A DNA stretch of 64,000 bases from Methylobacterium mesophilicum (GTDB lineage Bacteria > Pseudomonadota > Alphaproteobacteria > Rhizobiales > Beijerinckiaceae). This document shows positions 16,807 to 26,974 of this stretch, piece by piece (position 1 is the stretch's first letter; every line of letters starts with the position of its first letter). Made by a program: the position numbers and the translations under genes. The notes under the pieces were generated by a model. That model worked only from the letters and a program-made list of their open reading frames with translations, searched no databases and had not been told where the DNA came from. Location: assembly GCF_022179445.1 (NCBI RefSeq), contig NZ_BPQU01000001.1, forward strand, positions 124,001 to 188,000, in the 5' to 3' direction.

Positions 16807-17523
16807 ATGCGGCGACGCCATCTGCTCTCCGGGATGCTCGCCACCCTGTCCCTTGCGGGCAGACGGGCCGCGGCCGCGGAGACTGGCGTCGATGTTCTCC
16901 TGGTGCTCGCGGTCGATGTCTCGCTCAGCATCAGCACGTCCCGCTTCGAGCTGGAGCGACGGGGCTACGCCGAAGCCTTCGGCGACCGGCGTGTCCTGCA
17001 GGCGATCGCCGAGGGAAAGCGCGGGCGCATCGCGGTAGCCCTGTTCGATTGGGCGGGCCCCGGTGAGCAGCAGATCGCGGTCGATTGGATGATCATCGCC
17101 TCGGCCGACGATGCCGCCACCTTCGCGACGCGGCTGGCCGGAGCATCGCGCCCGTTCTACGGCCGGACCGCCATCGGGTCGGCGATCGGCTTCGCGTCCA
17201 TGCTGCTCGACCGCTCGCCCTACCGCGCCGAGCGGACGGTGATCGATATCTCCGGAGACGGCACGAGCAATTCCGGCCGCGCGATCGCCGAAGCCCGGGA
17301 TGCCGCCGTGGCGCTGGGCACCACGGTCAACGGCATCGTCATCCTCACCGATCCCACCGGGATGCCGGGGTATTTGAGAGAGCACACCAATCCCCCCGAC
17401 GGGCTGGCCGCCTACTACCGGGAGACCGTGATCGGCGGGGAAGGAGCGTTCGTCATGACGGCGCAGAGCTTCGAGGCATTCGGCCGGGCGCTCATCGCAA
17501 AGCTGGTGCGCGAGATCTCCTGA
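16807..17523 (+). CDS. DUF1194 protein, exported von Willebrand A-like
   Basis: A 238-residue protein. MRRRHLLSGMLATLSLAGRRAAA looks like a twin-arginine signal. The mature part begins VDVLLVLAVDVSLSIS, a DxSxS metal-ion-dependent adhesion motif, followed by a YAEAFGD helix, FYGRTAIGSAIGFA and VIDISGDGTSNSGR near residue 150. This order defines DUF1194, a short vWA-like domain found in many alphaproteobacteria. The function is unknown; vWA domains bind partner proteins through a divalent metal. The ATG at 16807 is chosen because it begins the signal peptide. Confidence 0.8.
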   Translation: MRRRHLLSGMLATLSLAGRRAAAAETGVDVLLVLAVDVSLSISTSRFELERRGYAEAFGDRRVLQAIAEGKRGRIAVALFDWAGPGEQQIAVDWMIIASADDAATFATRLAGASRPFYGRTAIGSAIGFASMLLDRSPYRAERTVIDISGDGTSNSGRAIAEARDAAVALGTTVNGIVILTDPTGMPGYLREHTNPPDGLAAYYRETVIGGEGAFVMTAQSFEAFGRALIAKLVREIS

Positions 17524-17639
17524 CGCCACCCGACGACATCCGGGCTCCCGCGTCACCCACGGTTCTCGCGCCCTGCGTGCAGGGACGTTAGGTTCCTCGT
17601 GCACGCGCCCGGCGAGGCGCGGCTCAGGGAGGAAGTCCG

Positions 17640-19184
17640 ATGCTGGTCACGGCCGACAGGCTGTCCGCCTATCCCGTCATCACCCTGCGGCCGGACGACG
17701 GCGTCGCGGTCGCCAGGACTGCGATCGAGCCGGGCACGCCGGTCGCCCCGGGCGTCATGGCCGTCGAGCGGATCCTGCCCGGCCACAAGGTCGCGGTCCG
17801 TCCCCATCGCTCGGGCGAGGCTGTGACCAAGTACGGACAGATCATCGGCTTCGCCAAGGACGACATCGCGGCTGGCCAGCACGTCCACGTGCACAATCTC
17901 GGCATGGGCGAGTTCGCTCGCGACTACGCGTTCGGGGTCGATGCGCGCCCGACCCGGCTGGTCGCGCCGCCCGCGACCTTCCAGGGCATCCGCCGCCCGG
18001 ACGGGCGGGTGGCGACGCGAAACTATGTCGGCATCCTGACCTCGGTGAATTGCAGCGCGCACGTCGCCGACCTGATCGCGGACGCGTTCCGGCGCCACCC
18101 GATCCTCGGCCTCGATCCGCTGGCCGCCTACCCGAATGTCGACGGCGTCGTCGCGCTGACCCATAAGACCGGTTGCGGCATGGCCATGGGTGAGCCGCTG
18201 CGGCTCCTGCGCCGGACGCTCGCGGGCTATGCCCGCCACGTCAACTTCTCGCACATCGTGATGATCGGGCTCGGCTGCGAGGTGAACCAGATCGGCGCCT
18301 TCCTGGAGGAGCAGGGCCTGGGCGACCGGATCCGCAGCATGAACATCCAGACGCTCGGCGGCACGCGTAAGACCGTCGAGGCCGGCATCGCCTTCGTCAC
18401 GGGCATCCTGGCCGAGGCGAACGTGGTGCAGCGGGAAACAGTGCCGGCGAGCGAGCTGATCGTCGCCCTGCAATGCGGCGGCTCGGACGGCTATTCCGGC
18501 GTCTCCGCGAACCCGGCGCTCGGGATCGCCAGCGACCGCGTGGTCGAGAACGGCGGCACCGTGATCCTGTCGGAGACCACCGAGACCTATGGAGCCGAGC
18601 ATCTGTTCACCCGAAGGGCTGTGGCCCCCGAGGTTGGCCAGAAGCTCGTCGACCTGATGCGCTGGTGGGAAGACTACACCCGCCGGGAAGGCTCGGAGAT
18701 CGACGCCAACCCGTCCCCGGGCAACAAGGCCGGCGGCCTCACGACGATCCTGGAGAAGTCACTGGGCGCCATGGCCAAGGCCGGCAGCACCAACCTGGTC
18801 GACGTGGTCCGCTACGCCGACCCGGTGACCGCCAAGGGTTTCGTGTTCATGGACACCCCCGGCTACGATCCGGTCTCCGCGACCGGGCAGGTGGCTGGCG
18901 GGGCGAACCTCGTCTGCTTCACCACCGGGCGCGGCAGCGTGTTCGGCTGCAAGCCATCCCCGTCGATCAAGATCGCCACGAACTCGGCCATGTACCGGCG
19001 CCTCGAGGAGGACATGGACGTCAATTGCGGTACGATCCTCGACGGCGAGGAAAGCGTCGAGCAGGCAGGCCGACGGATCTTCGAGCTGATCCTTCGGGTC
19101 GCCAGCGGCGAGCGGACGAAGAGCGAACAGTTCGACTTCGGATCGTCGGAATTCGCGCCCTGGCAACTCGGCGCAACCGTCTGA
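17640..19184 (+). CDS. UxaA-family sugar-acid dehydratase (altronate/galactarate dehydratase type)
   Basis: A 514-residue enzyme with the two UxaA parts in one chain. An N-terminal SAF-like domain (about 1-95, with AVRPHRSGEAVTKYGQIIGFA and a HVHVHNLG metal-ligand segment) is followed by the dehydratase domain (RRPDGRVATRNYVGI near 118, HKTGCGMA near 178, LQCGGSDGYSG near 280, CFTTGRGSVFGCKPSPSIKIATNS near 430). Cysteines in those blocks probably hold iron. The family dehydrates aldonic or aldaric acids such as altronate, galactarate or sulfolactate. No uronate or kdg enzymes are adjacent, so substrate is open. A GGAGGAAG ribosome site precedes the ATG. Confidence 0.83.
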   Translation: MLVTADRLSAYPVITLRPDDGVAVARTAIEPGTPVAPGVMAVERILPGHKVAVRPHRSGEAVTKYGQIIGFAKDDIAAGQHVHVHNLGMGEFARDYAFGVDARPTRLVAPPATFQGIRRPDGRVATRNYVGILTSVNCSAHVADLIADAFRRHPILGLDPLAAYPNVDGVVALTHKTGCGMAMGEPLRLLRRTLAGYARHVNFSHIVMIGLGCEVNQIGAFLEEQGLGDRIRSMNIQTLGGTRKTVEAGIAFVTGILAEANVVQRETVPASELIVALQCGGSDGYSGVSANPALGIASDRVVENGGTVILSETTETYGAEHLFTRRAVAPEVGQKLVDLMRWWEDYTRREGSEIDANPSPGNKAGGLTTILEKSLGAMAKAGSTNLVDVVRYADPVTAKGFVFMDTPGYDPVSATGQVAGGANLVCFTTGRGSVFGCKPSPSIKIATNSAMYRRLEEDMDVNCGTILDGEESVEQAGRRIFELILRVASGERTKSEQFDFGSSEFAPWQLGATV

Positions 19185-19332
19185 TTTAACGGCGTTCGCT
19201 CCCTCGATCGCCTTTGCGCGCGTAGCGAAGCAACCTCGGAGAAAGAGCCTTCGGGTGATCGCGCCGCGGCCTCAGTGCGCTTGCGATGCCGGGGCGGCGT
19301 CGTCGGCGCGAACGACACACGCGGATACCGGA

Positions 19333-20379
19333 TCAGAGATCCATCCGCACCACGTTCGGAAAACCCAGGATGAAATCCGGCCCGAAGGCGGTGACCGGGG
19401 TATGGAACCCCGCCGGGACCGCGCCCGAAGCCACGCGCCGGGCGACGTCCAGCGCTGTCAGGACGGTCAGCGTATAACCCTCGGGGGTCACCATGCGGCT
19501 TGCCGCGCGCCTGCCGCTCTCATCCCAGGCCTCGGCCAGGAACGTGCTGCGCGCCGTCGCCCGCGCGGCCGCCGACGGGCCCTCCGGCAGGCGGTCGATG
19601 CCGCGATTGATCAGCCGCTGCATCGTGCTGCCGGCGATGATCCGCCGGAAGCCAGCAGGCAGGCCCGCTGCCGCAGTCATGGCGGGGAACGCCTCGAAAT
19701 ACACTTCGATGTTGGGGACTCGCGTCGAGTACCACGCGCTCGACACGTCGCCCCAGCCAAGCCCCACGGTGCGACGGGGTCCGCGGCCGAAATCGGCGTT
19801 GCCGCGGGGCGGGCTCGGCAGCTCGACGATGCGGCCAGCGCACCGCACCCGCGTTCCCCAGGCGATGCCCTCGACCATGGTGCGGGCCGTCCCCCGGCTG
19901 AAGCCACCGAAACCGCCGATGGAGATTCGCAGGTTCGTGGCGCCGGGCAGCCGGCCGGCCACGTGGGCGGCCAGGCAATCGCTCGGCACCACGTCGAAAC
20001 CCGCGGCGGGCAACAGCACGATGCCGGCCGCTTTCGCGTCGGCATCCCGGGTGGCGAGTGCCTCCAGCACGTCGATCTCGCCGGTGATGTCGACGTAGTG
20101 CGTCCCCGCGGCCAGGCACGCCTCGGCCATGGGGCGGGCCGTCCTGGAGAAGGGTCCGGCGGCGTGGATCACCGCGGCGACGCCGGCGAGTGCCTCCCGC
20201 AGCCGTCCCGGGTCATCGAGTGGGGCCGCCCTCCAGTCGAGCCCGAGCCGGTCGGCCAACGGACGCAGCTTGTCCGGGTCTCGGCCGGCCAGGATCGGGC
20301 GAAGGCCCTGCGTGCGGGCATGTTCGGCCAGGAGCGTCCCAGTATAGCCGGTGGCGCCGTAGATCAGGATCGCTGTCAT
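19333..20379 (-). CDS. saccharopine dehydrogenase-like reductase (trans-acting enoyl reductase family)
   Basis: A 348-residue NAD(P)-binding protein that begins MTAILIYGATGYTG, a GxxGxxG fold start at residue 8. Then come VIHAAGPFSRTARP near 89, THYVDITGE near 110 and LLPAAGFDVVPSDCLA near 140. This is the saccharopine dehydrogenase-like family that includes trans-acting enoyl reductases and many uncharacterised oxidoreductases; true lysine metabolism is unlikely. The start at 20379 has a GAGGGGC ribosome site upstream. It diverges from putA across a roughly 240-base gap. Confidence 0.75.
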   Translation of the reverse strand: MTAILIYGATGYTGTLLAEHARTQGLRPILAGRDPDKLRPLADRLGLDWRAAPLDDPGRLREALAGVAAVIHAAGPFSRTARPMAEACLAAGTHYVDITGEIDVLEALATRDADAKAAGIVLLPAAGFDVVPSDCLAAHVAGRLPGATNLRISIGGFGGFSRGTARTMVEGIAWGTRVRCAGRIVELPSPPRGNADFGRGPRRTVGLGWGDVSSAWYSTRVPNIEVYFEAFPAMTAAAGLPAGFRRIIAGSTMQRLINRGIDRLPEGPSAAARATARSTFLAEAWDESGRRAASRMVTPEGYTLTVLTALDVARRVASGAVPAGFHTPVTAFGPDFILGFPNVVRMDL

Positions 20380-20617
20380 GGCTGCCCCTCTATCATGGCC
20401 CGACCGGCAAGGGACTGCGCATGGCGGTCCGTCACATGGCGCTCCGTCCCATGGCCGTCGTGGCAGGTGCGCGAGACCCGTGCGCTGAGCGGCTCGCGAT
20501 CGCCGTCGGCAGAGGCCTCGTTCTGGCGAACGTCGGCGGCCACCTTTCGGGACGATGCCCTGGCGACGTAGCTTGATGCCCGCACGTGTTGAGTCTTTGC
20601 GGCCCGAGGAAGCGACC

Positions 20618-23600
20618 ATGCCAGGATCAGGCGCTCTGGACCGTCCCGCCGCCCCGGCGGACGACCCGTTCACGGCCTTCGCGGACGACGTGGTCGCCCT
20701 GTCGCCACTCCGGGCCGCGATGGTCGCGGCGTGTCGGCGCCCCGAGCCGGATTGCGTGGCGCCGCTTCTCGATCTCGCCCGCTTGCCGCCAGACGCGGCC
20801 GGTCGCGTCGCCGACACGGCCCGGCGGCTCGTAGAGGGCCTGCGCCGCAACACCCGCCACGGCGGCGTCGAGGGGCTGATCCACGAATACGCCCTCTCCA
20901 GTCAGGAGGGCGTGGCGCTGATGTGCCTGGCCGAAGCGCTGCTGCGCATTCCCGACGCCGGCACCCGCGACGCGCTGATCCGGGACAAGATCGCCGGCGG
21001 CGACTGGGCCGCGCATCTCGGCCACAGCCCGTCGCCTTTCGTGAATGCCGCGACCTGGGGCCTGCTGGTGACCGGCCGGCTCGCGGCGACACGCAGTGAA
21101 TCCGGGCTTTCGGCGACGCTGACCCGCCTGATCGCGCGCGGTGGCGAACCGTTGATCCGCAAGGCGGTCGATCTCGCCATGCGGCTGATGGGCGAGCAGT
21201 TCGTCACCGGGCGCGACATCGCGGAGGCCCTGCGTAACGCCGCTCGTATGGAGGCGAAGGGGTTCACCTACTCCTACGACATGCTCGGCGAGGCTGCCCT
21301 CACCGCCGAGGACGCGGACCGTTATCTGCGCTCCTATCAGGAGGCGATCCGCGCGATTGGGGAAGCGTCTGCCGGGCGCGGCGTGCTGCGCGGGCCGGGC
21401 ATCTCGATCAAGCTGTCGGCGCTTCATCCCCGATACACGAGATCCCAGCGCGGGCGCGTGATGGCGGAACTCGCGCCCCGCGTCCGGGACCTCGCCCGCC
21501 TCGCCAAGCGCTACGAGATCGGTCTCAACATCGACGCCGAGGAGGCCGACCGCCTCGACCTGTCCCTCGACATCCTTGAGACCCTGGCCTCCGACCCGGG
21601 TCTGGCCGGATGGGATGGGCTGGGCTTCGTCGTACAGGCCTACGGCAAGCGCTGCCCGTTCGCGATCGATGTGCTGATCGACCTCGCCCGGCGCAGCCGG
21701 CGCCGGCTGATGGTCCGCCTGGTGAAGGGCGCGTACTGGGACAGTGAGATCAAGCGTGCGCAGGTGGACGGGCTCGCGGGCTTCCCGGTCTTCACCCGCA
21801 AGCTGCACACCGACGTGTCCTATCTCGCTTGCGCGCAGAAGCTCCTCGCCGCGCCCGACGCGATCTTTCCGCAATTCGCCACCCACAACGCACAGACTCT
21901 GGCCAGCATCGTCGAGATGGCGGGACCCGATTTCCGCCTCGGCCGGTACGAATTCCAGTGCCTGCACGGCATGGGTGAGCCGCTCTACGAAACGGTGGTC
22001 GGCGGGGCCGAACTCGACCGACCTTGCCGCATCTACGCGCCGGTGGGCACCCACGAGACCCTGCTCGCCTATCTGGTGCGCCGGCTTCTCGAGAACGGCG
22101 CCAACAGCTCCTTCGTGAACCGGGTCGGCGACGCGTCCGTGCCGGTTGACGCGCTGATCGCCGATCCCGTCGCCATCGTCGAGGCGATGCCGGTCCCGGG
22201 TTCACCGCACGAGCGGATCGCGCTGCCACGCGAACTCTACGGACCCAGCCGTGCCAATGCCGTTGGCCTCGACCTGGCCGACGAGGCCGCCCTGACCCAG
22301 CTCGCTGCGGCGCTGGCGGAGAGCGGGCGGACGCCCTGGTCCACCGTGCCGTCCGGGGCCGATCCGGACTCCGCCGATATGGCCGTGCACAACCCCGCCG
22401 ATCATCGGGACGTGGTCGGCACAGTCCGGGCCGCGTCGTTCCCCGAGATCCAGGCGGCGCTCGCCCGGGCGGAGGCGGCAGCCGACACCTGGGCGGCGGT
22501 GGAGACCGAGGCCCGCGCCGCCCGTCTGCGCGCCGCCGCCGACGCCTTCGAGGCACGGATGCCGGCGCTGATCGGGCTGATCGTGCGCGAGGCCGGCAAG
22601 TCCTTCGCCAACGCCGTCGCCGAGATCCGCGAGGCCGTGGACTTCCTGCGCTACTACGCGGCCGAGGCCGAGCGGGCTCTGAACGGCCCGCACGCGCCGC
22701 TCGGGCCGGTCGTCTGCATCGCCCCCTGGAACTTCCCGCTGGCGATCTTCGTCGGGCAGGTCGCCGCCGCCCTGGCGGCCGGCAACCCGGTTCTGGCCAA
22801 GCCCGCCGCGGAGACGCCGCTCGCGGCCGGGGAGGCGATCCGTCTGCTGCACGCCGCCGACATCCCGGAGGATGTCCTACAGATCCTTCCGGGTCCCGGC
22901 GATGTCGGGGCGGCCTTGGTCGGGGACGCCCGGGTGCAGGGCGTGATGTTCACCGGCTCGACCGGGATCGCGAAGTCGATCCAGGGACGCCTGGCCGAAC
23001 GCCTGAGCCGCGACGGCGAGCCGGTCCCGCTCGTCGCCGAGACCGGCGGCCAGAACGCCATGGTGGTCGATTCCTCTGCCTTGGCCGAGCAGGTGGTCGC
23101 CGACGTGATCGCTTCGGCGTTCGATTCCGCCGGCCAGCGCTGCTCGGCCCTGCGCATCCTGTGCCTTCAGGAGGAGATCGCGGATCGTACCCTGGAAATG
23201 CTCCGCAGCGCCATGCGCGAACTGGTCGTCGGCGATCCCCGCCGGCTTGCGGTCGATGTCGGTCCGGTCATCACCCGGGCTGCGGCCGAGCGCCTGAACC
23301 AGCATGTCGAGACGATGCGGGGACGCGGCTTCGCCATTCACCAGGTCCCGCTGCCGGCCGAGACGGCGAACGGCACCTTCGTCCCGCCGACGCTCATCGC
23401 GATCAATCGCGTCGCGGATGTCGAGCACGAGGTGTTCGGGCCGGTGTTGCATGTCCTGCGCTACGCGCGCCACGATCTCGACCGCCTGCTGGAAGAGATC
23501 GACGCCACCGGATACGGCCTGACCTTCGGCCTCCACACTCGCATCGACGAGACTGCCGACCGGATTCTCGGCCGCGCCGGCGCCGGCAACCGCTACGTCA

Positions 23601-24304
23601 ACCGCAACGTCATCGGCGCCGTGGTCGGCGTCCAGCCCTTCGGCGGGTCCGGCTTGTCCGGTACCGGGCCGAAGGCCGGCGGTCCGCTCTACCTCGGCCG
23701 TTTGCTGAAGAGGCCGCCGCAGGCCGCGCTCGCCGGCCTTGAAGGCCCAAGCGATCTCGGCCGACGCTACGCGGAGTGGCTTCGATCCCGCGGGCACGAC
23801 CCGCTCGCCGACATCGTCGCCGCGTTGCCGTCGATCCAGGGCGCGGAGATCGCTCTGGCCGGGCCGGTCGGGGAGCGTAATCTCTACGCCCTGCGCCCGC
23901 GCGGCCGCGTGTTAGCGATCGCCGAGACCAAACGCGGCCTGATCCTTCAACTCGGTGCGATCATCGCCACCGGCAACCGCGCCGTGGTGCTGAGCCCGGA
24001 CCGGATCTTCGCGGCCCTGGCCGAGCTGCCGGCCGAACTCGCGGCCCGGGTCGAGCGCACGGCGGATCTCGCGCAGGCCGGCGAGGTCCGGGCGGTGCTG
24101 TACGAGGGCGATCCCGTCGGCCTGCGGACGCTGAACCGCGCCCTGGCCGAGCGACTTGGTCCGATCCTTCAGAGTCAGGCCCGCACGGTCGACGCGCTTG
24201 CGGCGGGCGACCTCTACACGCTCACCGGCCTGGTCGAGGAGCGCTCGACCGCGATCAACACCGCGGCCGCCGGGGGCAATGCCAGCCTGATGGCGATCGG
24301 CTGA
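20618..24304 (+). CDS. putA: bifunctional proline dehydrogenase / L-glutamate gamma-semialdehyde dehydrogenase PutA
   Basis: A 1228-residue PutA. The FAD-binding proline dehydrogenase barrel covers about 170-480 (ISIKLSALHPRY, RLMVRLVKGAYWDSEIKRAQ, FPQFATHNAQT, EFQCLHGMGEPLY). The aldehyde dehydrogenase domain covers about 540-1010 (PWNFPLAIFVGQ, TGSTGIAKSI, catalytic Cys in SAGQRCSALRIL, PFGGSGLSGTGPKAGGP). A further roughly 200-residue C-terminal domain follows, as in the long class of PutA that covers the substrate tunnel. There is no N-terminal ribbon-helix-helix domain, so it should be an enzyme only, oxidising proline to glutamate at the membrane. Its regulator is not adjacent. The ATG at 20618 follows GAGGAAG. 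Confidence 0.95.
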   Translation: MPGSGALDRPAAPADDPFTAFADDVVALSPLRAAMVAACRRPEPDCVAPLLDLARLPPDAAGRVADTARRLVEGLRRNTRHGGVEGLIHEYALSSQEGVALMCLAEALLRIPDAGTRDALIRDKIAGGDWAAHLGHSPSPFVNAATWGLLVTGRLAATRSESGLSATLTRLIARGGEPLIRKAVDLAMRLMGEQFVTGRDIAEALRNAARMEAKGFTYSYDMLGEAALTAEDADRYLRSYQEAIRAIGEASAGRGVLRGPGISIKLSALHPRYTRSQRGRVMAELAPRVRDLARLAKRYEIGLNIDAEEADRLDLSLDILETLASDPGLAGWDGLGFVVQAYGKRCPFAIDVLIDLARRSRRRLMVRLVKGAYWDSEIKRAQVDGLAGFPVFTRKLHTDVSYLACAQKLLAAPDAIFPQFATHNAQTLASIVEMAGPDFRLGRYEFQCLHGMGEPLYETVVGGAELDRPCRIYAPVGTHETLLAYLVRRLLENGANSSFVNRVGDASVPVDALIADPVAIVEAMPVPGSPHERIALPRELYGPSRANAVGLDLADEAALTQLAAALAESGRTPWSTVPSGADPDSADMAVHNPADHRDVVGTVRAASFPEIQAALARAEAAADTWAAVETEARAARLRAAADAFEARMPALIGLIVREAGKSFANAVAEIREAVDFLRYYAAEAERALNGPHAPLGPVVCIAPWNFPLAIFVGQVAAALAAGNPVLAKPAAETPLAAGEAIRLLHAADIPEDVLQILPGPGDVGAALVGDARVQGVMFTGSTGIAKSIQGRLAERLSRDGEPVPLVAETGGQNAMVVDSSALAEQVVADVIASAFDSAGQRCSALRILCLQEEIADRTLEMLRSAMRELVVGDPRRLAVDVGPVITRAAAERLNQHVETMRGRGFAIHQVPLPAETANGTFVPPTLIAINRVADVEHEVFGPVLHVLRYARHDLDRLLEEIDATGYGLTFGLHTRIDETADRILGRAGAGNRYVNRNVIGAVVGVQPFGGSGLSGTGPKAGGPLYLGRLLKRPPQAALAGLEGPSDLGRRYAEWLRSRGHDPLADIVAALPSIQGAEIALAGPVGERNLYALRPRGRVLAIAETKRGLILQLGAIIATGNRAVVLSPDRIFAALAELPAELAARVERTADLAQAGEVRAVLYEGDPVGLRTLNRALAERLGPILQSQARTVDALAAGDLYTLTGLVEERSTAINTAAAGGNASLMAIG

Positions 24305-24308
24305 TCAA

Positions 24309-25901
24309 TCACGCCGACCGGCGCAGATTCCAGAACAGCGGCAAGCCGGTGAGCATGCCGTCCAGGTCGCGCCGGTAGGCGGTGGGCTGGAAATACTGGC
24401 CGCACGGAATGTAGGCGCCGACCTCCAGGGCCCGGGACTGGATGTTCGCCGCCAACGCCTTCTGCGCGCCGACATCCGGGGCCGCGAACCACGCGGCGCG
24501 CATCTCCTCCAGAGGCGCATCCGTCAGCCAGCTCGGGACGCCGGCCCGGCCGTTGCCGCGGGCCGCCAGATGGTAGGCCGGCGAGATCATGTCGAGCCCG
24601 CCGGAGAAGATGCCGAACATCGACCAACCGCCCTGATCGAGCGGCTTCGCATTGAGGATCCGCTGGTTCACCGTGCCCCAATCGGTGGAGACGAGGTCGA
24701 GGTTCATCCCGAGCTTGCGGCAAAGGTCGGCCATGACCTCACAGACCGCGTTGATCCGCGGCACGTCGGTGCCCGCCAGCAGCACGACCCGCTCGCCGTT
24801 GTAGCCGGCCGCCGCCAGCGCCCGCTTGGCGGCTGCGATGTCGCGCGGACCGGTGAACACCGACATCCCGGCCTCCGAAGCCATCGGGCCGCCGGGGGTG
24901 AAGATGCCGGCCGGACCGCGACGGATCGACGGATCGCTGCCTGCGACCGCGTCCATCATCTCGTTCTGATCGACCGCCGCCAGGAGCGCCCGGCTGATCG
25001 CGGGATTGTCGAAGGGCGGCAGGGTATGGTTGAGGCGGATCTGCCCGATCAGGCCGGTCGTCTCCACCAGCTCGACGCGTACGTCGCGCTGGCGCAGCAG
25101 ATCGGGCACGAGATCGACCAGCGGCTGCTCCCACCAATCGATCTCGCCCGAACGCAGGGCGCCGGCCGCGGTGGCGCCATCGGGGATCGTGCGCCACTCG
25201 ATCCGGTCGAAATGTGCGATCCGGGGTCCGGCGGTGAAGCTCGGCGTGCCATCCTGACGGGGGCGGTAATCCTCGAACTTTCGGTAGACGTTGAGCGATC
25301 CTGGCACGCGCTCGGTCGCGACGTAGCGATAGGGCCCGCTGCCGACGATCTCCGCCACGGCTTGCGTGGCCGGCATCGCGCTCAGCCGTTCCGGCATGAT
25401 TACCGGCAGGTAGGAGGTCGGCTTTGCCAGGGCGTCCGGGAGAAGCGGGAACGGCCGCTTGAGCCGGAACTGCACCACGGTGTCGGACGGGGCGGAGAGT
25501 TCGTCGACGGTTGCGAACAGCGCTCCCCCGAAGGCATCGCGCCCGGACCAGCGCTTGAGGCTCGCGACCACGTCGCGGGCGAGGACCGGGGTGCCGTCGT
25601 GGAAGCGCAGGCCGTCGCGCAGGGTCAGTCGCCAGGTCAGCCCGTCCGGCAATACGTCCTGGCTACCAACCATTTGCGGCTGCGCGCGGTAGGACGCATC
25701 GAGGCTGTAGAGCGTGTCGAACACCATCAGCGCATGCGTGCGCGTGACGTAATTCGTGGTGATGATCGGATCGAGTAGAGCGAGGTCGGCGTAGGGCACG
25801 AAGCGGAGTGTCGTGGCCGAGGCCGCCCGGACGAGGGCGGGCCGCGCCATGGCTCCGGCCATCAGGGCGCCGGCGCCTCGCAGCAGGGTGCGTCGCTTCA
25901 T
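24309..25901 (-). CDS. ABC transporter substrate-binding protein, dipeptide/oligopeptide type (SBP family 5)
   Basis: A 530-residue periplasmic binding protein. The N-terminus MKRRTLLRGAGALMAGAMA is a Tat-type signal (RRTLL). The mature part has LRFVPYADLALLDPIITTNYVTR, LPDGLTWRLTLRDGLRFHDGTPVLARDVVASLKRW, and the family's C-terminal fold (GWSMFGIFSGGLDMISPAYHL). This family binds peptides, nickel, opines or glutathione. No permease or ATPase gene lies beside it, so it is an orphan here. It converges on putA with only four bases between the stop codons. Confidence 0.85.
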   Translation of the reverse strand: MKRRTLLRGAGALMAGAMARPALVRAASATTLRFVPYADLALLDPIITTNYVTRTHALMVFDTLYSLDASYRAQPQMVGSQDVLPDGLTWRLTLRDGLRFHDGTPVLARDVVASLKRWSGRDAFGGALFATVDELSAPSDTVVQFRLKRPFPLLPDALAKPTSYLPVIMPERLSAMPATQAVAEIVGSGPYRYVATERVPGSLNVYRKFEDYRPRQDGTPSFTAGPRIAHFDRIEWRTIPDGATAAGALRSGEIDWWEQPLVDLVPDLLRQRDVRVELVETTGLIGQIRLNHTLPPFDNPAISRALLAAVDQNEMMDAVAGSDPSIRRGPAGIFTPGGPMASEAGMSVFTGPRDIAAAKRALAAAGYNGERVVLLAGTDVPRINAVCEVMADLCRKLGMNLDLVSTDWGTVNQRILNAKPLDQGGWSMFGIFSGGLDMISPAYHLAARGNGRAGVPSWLTDAPLEEMRAAWFAAPDVGAQKALAANIQSRALEVGAYIPCGQYFQPTAYRRDLDGMLTGLPLFWNLRRSA

Positions 25902-26098
25902 ACTGTCGTCCCGCTCCGATCCACGGTTGCCGACGCGGTTTCGCGCAGCGCTTATCGGTTGCAAAGCCTACGCCAGCAGCCGGATCCGGGATGGTCAGGA
26001 TTGAGACAGCCGTCCCGGTCTGAAGCCGGGCGGCCCATAGCGGAACGCCACCGCTCGCGCGTCCTAGGGATCCGCGCTCCGGCAACCCTGGCGATCGA

Positions 26099-26392
26099 TC
26101 AGGCGGCGCGAGACCAGCGGATATCGCCCAGGCTCTCGCGGAATGCGAAGCGGGCCAGGTGGTCGGCGACCACGTTCTCGAGTCGAGTGAGGTTGACCGG
26201 GTCGGCGCTGTCGATGCGCATCACCAGGGCGTCCGGCTCGGCGTCGAAGGTGCAGATGCGGTCTTCGCCGAACGGCACGGTGCCGTGCTCGGGGGTCGCC
26301 TCGACCTTGAACTTGTGGCTCCAGTGCCGGCACAGCTGCTGCAGGTAGCGGCTTGCCTCGGCGGTCTGCACGCGGGCCTGAGAGGTCGGCAT
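26099..26392 (-). CDS. DUF2218 family protein
   Basis: A 97-residue protein, MPTSQARVQTAEASRYLQQLCRHWSHKFKV onward, with EHGTVPFGEDRICTFDAEPDALVMRIDSAD and a C-terminal RLENVVADHLARFAFRE. That order (paired His-rich helix, then GxVxF strand) is DUF2218, small proteins of unknown function, some near siderophore or iron genes. The Met at 26392 is chosen because the family starts there. It is alone here, with 197 bases to the upstream binding-protein gene on the right-hand side of that gene's start. Confidence 0.75.
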   Translation of the reverse strand: MPTSQARVQTAEASRYLQQLCRHWSHKFKVEATPEHGTVPFGEDRICTFDAEPDALVMRIDSADPVNLTRLENVVADHLARFAFRESLGDIRWSRAA

Positions 26393-26974
26393 TCCGTGGG
26401 TCTCCAGAAAGATGAACGCTGTCTTCGGTGGACGGCGTGTCGCGATATCTCGCACGTGCGAGATGAACGCATCCTGAGCAAGGACTATGCCCGGGCTCAC
26501 GAGGCTGTCCCCGATCGCTGCATAAAGGGTCTGCTCGAAGCGTTAGCAAGCGTTTAACGACCAACACGACGGCCGCCGAACGCGGCGCCGCGCGACTGTC
26601 CTGCACCCCTCGACGTGCCGAATTATGGCGCGCCGCACAAATTCCATCGCCCTGATGGGACGGGTGAGGCGAAGTCCACCGGCGAGCGATAGCGCCATGG
26701 GGACGGCCTGCGTGACTATGGCCGAACGCGGACGGTATCACAGCGTCGGGCGAGGTCGGGCCCACGATCGAGGCTCGCAACGACGGTGTGGCAGAGGATG
26801 TCCTATGCCAGCCCTGCGGTATCTGCCCCCCACAAACTCCTCATGGCGGTGTCCTGAGGCGCCGGTTACCCAGGCCGGGCGACTGCCTCACGTCCGGATC
26901 AAACTCTGCAGGACACGCCCCGGCTTAAGCTGCACCCGGCAGCCGCCGCCTTCTTCCGATTACGGAGACACAGA
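26393..26974. other. 582-base stretch without a recognisable gene
   Basis: Flanked by the DUF2218 start and the MFS stop, both leftward. Frames are open here on both strands, as expected at this GC content, but none has a family resemblance, a ribosome site and a sensible start together. I see no tRNA, hairpin with a U-tract, or repeat. The part nearest the DUF2218 gene (GTTAGCAAGCGTTTAACG near 26543) is locally AT-richer and may carry its promoter. Confidence 0.5.
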
